In this document: positions 57,596-64,000 of the stretch, in pieces | Layout: each line of letters opens with the position of its first letter | Numbering within the stretch: the first letter of the stretch is position 1 | Origin: Ganoderma boninense | Lineage: Eukaryota > Basidiomycota > Agaricomycetes > Polyporales > Polyporaceae | Assembly (NCBI GenBank): GCA_002900995.3 | Contig: CM035305.1 | Span: forward strand, 434,001-498,000 | Length of the DNA: 64,000 bases | Reading direction: 5' to 3' | The notes under the pieces: generated by a model | Seen by the model: only the letters and a program-made list of their open reading frames with translations | Database searches by the model: none | Told to the model about the DNA's origin: nothing | Position numbers and translations under genes: made by a program

Positions 57596-59362
57596 ATGGA
57601 CTCCAAGGAGGAACGGCCGCACCTGAACCTCGACACGTTGCGTCTGATCTGCAATTCCCTCACAGACGTCTCCGACGTCCTCTCATTCGCACTGACATGC
57701 TCCGCCTTGAAAATCGACGCCTTCCATCGACGACTCCGGATGTCGCCTATTGTGCTATCCAACACAAAAGCGATCGATAGGTTCTACGACTTCATCTTCG
57801 CAGACGCAGCTGGTCGCACGCCGCACGTATACGGGCTCAAGATTCACAACCCTCCTTACACTGCTGAAAGAATCGAATTTCTTGTCCATAATCTCCTACT
57901 TTCTGACCTGAACTCCGACACTCAAACAAACAACTCTCCTCCGCAAACAAGCAGTGACCGTCTCGTGGCCATTTTGGAAGGCGCGATGAACCTCGAATAT
58001 CTATCTCTTTCGACGGCCGGTCTCGAGGGCCCTGTACTAGCCGCTGTGGCAAATATCTCCACTCTACGTGAGCTCGTCCTATACGGTCGCTATGATCGCG
58101 GGCCTTTTTTCAAGCTTCTAACCACTCTCCGAGCTCCCCTCCGATATCTCCACATTGAGGAGTATATCACAGGGAGTATTACTGCTGGTTTATTTCATAA
58201 ATCCCTGAGCCATTTCGCCCCGACCCTCGAGATACTTGAAATGACGGACTTCGCCCTCGATACGTCTCCCTCCTCCGTAACAACCCAGTTCACCGCCATG
58301 CGATCGCTCAAAGTAGAGCTCGTCTACTGCTTCGAGGACCTGGGCCTCCTTCTGCGCCTGTTCCCGAACCTACGCGACACCCTCGCTATCAAAACTCTAA
58401 GCACGACTGGCAACGATTCCGATTTCCCAGATATTCGAGAACGGAGCAAGGAGGCACAAAAGACCCATACCTGGCCAGGCCTCGACCATGTAGTGTGCAG
58501 CCCCAAGGGCGCCTTCCTCCTGGCCCTCCAGTGCCCCATTCGTCGCATGGACCTCGAAGGGCAGATATCATTCCCACCGGAAAGGCAGCACCTTATCGAG
58601 GTACTCCGCCACAACTCCCCTCGACAGCTATCTTTCTGTATGGATGTCTTCGGCGACTTGTGCAACCCCGCAGGACTGTTCCCCACCGAGGCAGCAGAGA
58701 GGCTGACGCATCTCGTCTTCTGCCTCTCCATCCGAATCGAGTGCCGACAGGCTTATGACGCGGACAACAGAAACCGCCCATGGAGTCAGTTCCTGGTGCG
58801 TCCGAACGGTCAATCATCGCTTCCTGCGCGAGCTGAATTTGAGTGACTTCGCGTGGCACGCCTCCTAGGATACGCTGGTCGACTCGATGAAACACCTACG
58901 CCTGACGCATCTCCGCGTCGTCCTTCAGTACCAGGTCCTTCGTGACCGAGATGTTCTGCCAGGCAGCGTCGACGAGGCCGCCGTGTACTTTGCGAGCGAA
59001 CAGGACCTGCGCCCTGCAGCCACCCGATTTTTCGAGACGATTTCGACCCTGCGGGTAGCGCTCCTCACAACCTGCGGCTACACGACTGTCGTCGATGGGA
59101 CTCAGTCTCGTCGGAACACATCCAAGTGGCAGTCGTCGAAGGCGTGGCACATCCCGGATATTCGCGATGACGTTTGGCCATCGGACATGGGGCGGGGGCC
59201 GTACTCGGAGATGAACAACGAGGAGGCGGAGGCAGTCATCAATCGAGAGGAGCTGCACCTGGGCAGTAGAGAGCAGGTAAGCGGCACGGCATGCTTGTGC
59301 AGGTTTTCGATACTGATACGTTCTAGGCCATGGTGGACTTCTGCAGTGGCACTCTATCATAA
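57596..59362 (+). CDS. F-box-like protein, paralogue 7 (complete)
   Basis: Model: 57596-58795, 58869-59276, 59327-59362; phase 0; 547 residues. Starts MDSKEERPH directly before LNLDTLRLICNSLTDVSDVL with ALKIDAFHRRLRM. Leucine-rich blocks: APLRYLHIEEY, FAPTLEILEMTDF, MRSLKVELVY. Then CPIRRMDLEG, HLRLTHLRVVLQYQV and LRVALLTTCGYTT. It has a family-specific insert (LLLSDLNSDTQTNNSPPQTS) before the leucine-rich region. The terminal exon encodes AMVDFCSGTLS. It lies head to tail with paralogue 8, pointing to tandem duplication. No CAAATATTTG was found upstream. Confidence 0.87.
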
Positions 59363-59951
59363 TAAGCCGATCGAAGACATGTTTGGCAAGCAGGCTTGCG
59401 CAATTATGAAGTTCAAGATGTGTTGGAAGGGGCGCCGGAGTTCGAGGGGTGGGCCCGTCAATTTGACGGCCACATGTACTTGTTGGACCACAGGTACAAA
59501 TCCCGATCTGTCACCCTTTACTAATAATATTGGTTCAGGAAATTGGCATAAAAAGGTACTGTACGTGCCCACACCCCCAAGGCACACAACCTTGGGCCCA
59601 GAGAGTCGATTCTTCGCCCACTCGTCACCGCCACAGCAGCCAGAACGCAGCCCGTTTTGACTGTTGGTAGAATGTCATTGCTCTCAATCAACTCCAATGA
59701 ACCACGACGACGTTGCAAATCTACTAATACGGGAGATCTGCCTCTCCAGTCGAAAATGCGTTGCGGACCGCACCTACTCTCCGCCGAGTCCCGATAGCAG
59801 CGCAGTCGGGGCTCGGACAATGCCGGGCTCGTGTCTCAGCGCGCAGCAATCGATGAGCACTCGATGAGCACGGTGCCACTGCGAGGCCTCACCGCCACTC
59901 CCTTTCTCCTCACCAGTGTTCATGCTGGATCGGTTCCAGGATACCTTCAAG
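59363..59951. other. Intergenic between F-box paralogues 7 and 8
   Basis: No supported gene. Confidence 0.5.
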
Positions 59952-61792
59952 ATGTCTGAACAGGAACCCGGATATCTTGGCAAGTCTGATTTAGAATCAC
60001 GCCCACCTGGAGGAATTGCTGACGATGCATTGTAGCAGACCCACGCGAACTCGGCTCACAAGCCGAACGAGACGATGCTCCCTATCCCTCGCTCAACTTC
60101 GACATCTTGCGTTTGGTGTGCAATTGCCTAACGGATGTCTCCGATGTCCTTTCCTTCTCGCTCGTCTGCTCCACGTTGAGGGAGGGCGCAATACAGCGAC
60201 GTCTCAGGATGTCTCCCGTCGTTCTGCGGGATCTCGACTCTATTCGGCGCTTCCACAGCTTCATCTTCCAGGACTCGAATGGACGCGCACCACATATCTA
60301 TGGACTCAAGCTTCCCGACTTTGAATGCGTGGTTGAGATGGACCACTATTGGCTCAAACGCATAAATGGCTGTCTTGGGGACCTATTGGCGGCAGCGATA
60401 CACCTCGAGTATCTCCACCTTCCGAGTACTGAATTTCAAAACGTCGTCCTTGATGCCGTGCAGAAATTGACCACCCTGCGGCACTTATATGTGGGCAGTC
60501 ACTCTAATGTCAAGTATACTCTCAAACTCTTGACCACCTTGCGGTCCCCGCTTCGATTCCTTCACGTGGACGCGTACGAGATCTTGAAGCTCTCCACAAG
60601 CTTTGTACATCGCCACATGGCCCATTTGGCTCCGACTCTCGAAATCCTTGAAATGGACGACCTTATCCTCGACATGTCTCCCATTTCAGTTACAACGCGA
60701 TTTACGTCCCTGCGACGGCTTAAGGCGCAGGTCATCCGCCCCTTAGACCGACTGGATGTTCTCCTGCGGCTTTTCCCCAATCTAGACGACTCCCTCGCCG
60801 TGTCCTACCTGGAATCGGAATTCACATCCGACACTTACCCAGAAGTGCGCGAACGGAACAAGGAGGCTCAGAAGGCCTACACCTGGCCCTCCCTCGATCG
60901 TCTTGCCTGCGACGACGAAGTGGCTTTCATGTTGGCGCTCCGCTGTCCCATCCGTCTCATGGACATCCCCCTTGTCTCACTGCCATTTGGAAAGAAGTAT
61001 CTGGCAGAAACGCTCGGATACAACTCCCCTCAACAACTGCACGTCGGCCTATTGCTCGGCGATGGCCTGGACGGCTTGGATGGGCTGCTCCCCCTCGAAA
61101 CAGCGGACAGGCTTACGCACCTCCTCATCTTCGCTCGGCTGGAAAAGCGTAACGACGACGATGGCGGGAGCCTTATTCCTTGGGACCAGGCCCTGGTGCG
61201 TATACCACTGTCCCCCACACGTCCGCGCACAGAAAACAGACACATCTCACACTGTTCCTATTCCAGGACGGACTGCTGCAATCGATACGTCGCCTCCGCA
61301 CAACGCACCTTCGCATCGTCCTCCACTACCGCATCCATCTAGAAGGCCCGCAGACGGAAGAGCATCTGGATCGGCACCGCAGTTTGTACGCGGCGAGTGG
61401 CGACGACCTTGACCGCGCGGCACTCCGAATCTTCAGCTCGATGCGGACCCTGCAATACCTTTTCCTCACCACCTGCGGCTATATCGTCGACACGGAGTAT
61501 TCATGCTTCCGCCAGAGGCTCGCGTCACAGGCCTGGTGCGCCGCGGGTACTGACGCCGGCGTGACAGTTACGGATCCCCGTCACCCGTGCGGATTATCCC
61601 CGGAGAGAGATCCGTGCGCGGCGATCAGCAGCGAAACGGCGGAGGCGATCATGGAACGAGAGGAGTTACGCTTGGGGAGTGGAGAGGAGGTGAGCGGATT
61701 CTGTGTTTGTTTCCGCAGTGTTTGCCGATGCTGACCAGTTCCAGTCTATGGTACAGGTCTGTCGTGAGCGTGAGTTCGCGTGGCAGATGTAG
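59952..61792 (+). CDS. F-box-like protein, paralogue 8 (complete, with a GC-AG first intron)
   Basis: Model: 59952-59979, 60036-61195, 61267-61689, 61745-61792; all phases agree; 552 residues. The first exon gives MSEQEPGYL. The first intron starts GCAAGT and ends TGTAG with a GCTGAC branch-like word, a GC-AG intron; exon 2 has no ATG before LNFDILRLVCNCLTDVSDVL, which supports it. Then TLREGAIQRRLRM, leucine-rich blocks (SPLRFLHVDAY, LAPTLEILEMDDL, LRRLKAQVIRP), CPIRLMDIP, RTTHLRIVLHYRIH and LQYLFLTTCGYIV. The last exon reads SMVQVCREREFAWQM. Likely SCF substrate receptor by family resemblance. Confidence 0.87.
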
Positions 61793-62162
61793 CATCTCAG
61801 GAAGTGATCAAACGGCGATACTCTCGAGGTGCTGTCCCCGTTCAGATCGCTCGAGTTTCCCGGAAAGAGGGACAGAATGGGAACCCCCCCTCCCCCTCCC
61901 GATGCGCACGGTCGCATATTATTGTACACATGAAGGACATTGGCTGCCGTGTATTCCTAGAATACAAGTACAGGTCGTAAACAAGCAAATGGAATGGTTC
62001 GTGAATCGTGATCATACCGGCAAAACGGGCAAGTCTGCAGACCCGGCGAGTTCGGTCGCACCGCCCAACGAATAGCAGACTTCCCCACCCCTCCGGATGG
62101 CATGCATAGACAAGACTCCGTGTCCGTGTCCAGCCCGAGTCGTTGGGGTCGTTCAGACCACA
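61793..62162. other. Convergent intergenic spacer
   Basis: Short 3'-to-3' spacer between paralogue 8 and the minus-strand F-box/LRR gene; nothing seen in it. Confidence 0.6.
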
Positions 62163-63979
62163 TCACAGTCCGTCGCCGCCGTCATCGTCATCATCATCAT
62201 CATCACCCGCTGACGTCCCGCTATTCGTCGAGGGCGGAACCCTGCTGCCGTCGCTGGAACCGAACCCCATCCTCCTGCACCGCTCGCGCTCCTGGCTCCG
62301 TACCTTCACAAACAGCCGCACGAGCCTCCCGACCTGCTCCCACATCGCCCCGTACAGCTCAGTTGTGCGAACGTCCGCAGGGGGGCCGGCGCCTTCGTGC
62401 GGCTCCGCAACGGCGATCTCGAATGCAGGGTGCGTGCAGTGCTCCGAGAGGAACGCCGCGACCTCGTCTGGAAAGCGGATGGGCGAGTCCCCCACGTCCA
62501 GCGTGCGCAGCTGCGACTCACCCACTTCCACAGAGTCCCCATCCACGTCCCCGGCCGTGTGCGTGATATCTGGGGCTATCGATGCGTCGAGCGGGAGGGC
62601 GAGGAGCTCGAGGTCCGGGCAGCGGCGGAGGAGCGGCAGGACGCCGGCGAGCGTCGCGGCGGGCAAATGGCCGGCGTAGTACGGGGGCACGAGGCGGAGG
62701 GACTGGAGGCGCGGGCAGGCTGCGGCGAGCGCGGCGAGGAACGCATCATCCGGGCGGAGGAAGAAGGAGGTAACGTCGAGGTCCACGAGCTCGGGGCACG
62801 CGAAGAGCGGCTCGAGCGTGGCGAGGCCGAGCGTGCACTCGGGGTGGGCGAGCGGGGGCACGGCGTGCAGGGAGCGCATGAGGGGGATCGTGGACGGGAG
62901 CGGGAAGGCGAGGCTTACAGCGGAGAGGGCGTCCCGGCTCGGGCTGCGGCTGAGCGCGGTGAGGAAGCTGTGGAGGGAGACGCTGGACGGGTCGTGTGCG
63001 GCGCTCAGCCAGACTTCCGAGAGCTGGGTGGAGGACAGGAGGTCGATCAGACACGTTAGAGAGGGCTCGAGGCGGACCGTGTTCACGTGGAAGACGGTGA
63101 TGCTTGGGAATATGGGAGTGTTGACGGAGGCGAGACGCTCGTGTACCTCGGAGTGCTGTGGCACGAATATCTTAGCCACAGACAGGCTCGGGAGCGTCGC
63201 AAGGTGCACGAGGGCGTCGTCGAGCAGCGGGAGCGAGAGGTCGAGCGTCTCCAGATGTAGAAGCTGCTGTACTGCTTTGGAGACGACGGGATCCATCGGA
63301 CCCATGCTGGAGCGACACTGTACCGACAGGTGGCGGATCTGCGGGCACTTTATGTGCAGGGAGCGGAGCATGGGGAGAAGGAGGGAGTCGCAGGGTGGTT
63401 GCCCGACGTGTAGGGTGGTCAACTTCGGTCCAAGGAATTGATAGCCATACTCAAACGCGTCCGCGTCGGCCTCCTCCCAAGCGAGCTCCCGGAGGTTGGG
63501 TAATAATGGAGCCGGTTCTGGCCGGTAGAGGCATAGGGTTCGGTACGTGTCGTCGTCGAGGTCGGGGTCAAATCCAAACCTCTTGAAGGATGTGACCAGC
63601 AGTGCGTTTGCGATGAAACGTTCCCAGTCTGAGGTGTCGGGAGGTCGTCTCAAGACCTTTCACGGGCAGTTGGAGAGCGTCAGCGGTAGACCTGTAGAAT
63701 GAGGGGCGAGCGTCTTACAATGGTAGCGCTACGGTCGTTGGTGGCGTCTTGGATCTGTTCGATCCAGATATCGGCGGGCATGCACTTGACCAGCGGCCGC
63801 AGGCTGAAGAGACGACTCCAGAGGACCTGAGAAGCAACCCGATGGAGGGCTCGACATGTCGCATTCAGCGTTGCCACTGTGGATCTGCAATCGGCGTTGT
63901 ATCCGCCCTCGTACGCCTGCTGGCAGATGTTCTTGAGGATGTCGACACAGCTGAGACAACGGCGCATGACGGTGAACAT
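62163..63979 (-). CDS. F-box/LRR-type protein (separate subfamily)
   Basis: Model: 63979-63719 and 63656-62163, phase 0; 584 residues. The N-terminus (RCLSCVDILKNICQQAYEGG, then ATCRALHRVASQVLWSRLF) fits the F-box helix pattern of basidiomycete proteins. The rest is a run of leucine-rich repeats: LLPNLRELAWEE, LPMLRSLHIKCPQIRHLSV, HLETLDLSLPLLDDAL, CPELVDLDVTSFFL, CPRLQSLRLVPP, CPDLELLALPLD. It ends in an Asp run followed by GGDGL. It shares no close motif with the paralogues at 31-61 kb. Probable substrate adaptor of an SCF ubiquitin ligase; target unknown. Its codons are more GC-rich than those of the cluster members. Confidence 0.85.
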
Positions 63980-64000
63980 GAAAGCTGGAGAGGTGGGCGG

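Noticed and set aside
1..64000. CRISPR array, prokaryotic operon or rRNA genes
   Set aside because: No regular repeat-spacer pattern, ribosome-binding sites or rRNA-like blocks. Introns throughout show eukaryotic nuclear DNA.

Overview
The window reads as nuclear DNA of a basidiomycete fungus, most likely an agaricomycete of the polypore type (inference). Support comes from GC-rich genes split by many 50-85 bp GT-AG introns, a class I hydrophobin, two fungal-type FunK1 kinases, an expanded leucine-rich F-box-like family, a non-canonical G-alpha protein with a Ser-rich insert, and an ISWI ATPase with the HAND-SANT-SLIDE layout. Gene models were built by hand, checking donor and acceptor phases and conserved protein motifs. 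No database search was run.

Layout. 0-1.6 kb: 5' end of a G-alpha-like GTPase gene on the minus strand, running off the left edge. 1.6-11.8 kb: a long stretch with no gene I can support, rich in simple repeats and TAAGTA/TACTTA words. 11.8-13.0 kb: a small gene ending in an unusual homeodomain. 13.9-16.6 kb: a Ser/Thr-rich single-pass membrane protein. 17.0-30.2 kb: a direct segmental duplication of about 4.6 kb. Each copy has a FunK1 kinase plus a downstream uncharacterised gene, and a decayed minus-strand gene lies between the copies. 30.2-31.0 kb: a possible LTR-like start (TGTTACG), a 433 bp MITE with TA target duplications, and a 100-N assembly gap.

31-45 kb is a birth-and-death cluster of F-box-like genes: three full-length members (the first cut at its 3' end by the gap), two clear pseudogenes and two small relics. 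A hydrophobin gene sits inside it. Five of these loci carry the palindrome CAAATATTTG about 100-330 bp upstream of the start. 45.5-48.1 kb is a 15-exon MFS transporter. 48.5-51.5 kb holds a weak minus-strand gene and an acidic single-pass membrane protein with a repeated DWAVAP motif. 51.9-56.9 kb is the ISWI chromatin remodeller. 57.6-61.8 kb has two more F-box-like paralogues, and 62.2-64.0 kb a separate F-box/LRR-type gene.

The genes do not form one pathway. The shared theme is lineage-specific expansion (F-box-like proteins, FunK1 kinases, G-alpha) around ordinary genes (ISWI, MFS, hydrophobin). The most novel signals are the homeodomain with an altered helix-3 motif, the mosaic duplication in which one kinase has lost its DFG-equivalent Asp, the shared F-box promoter palindrome, and the MITE.
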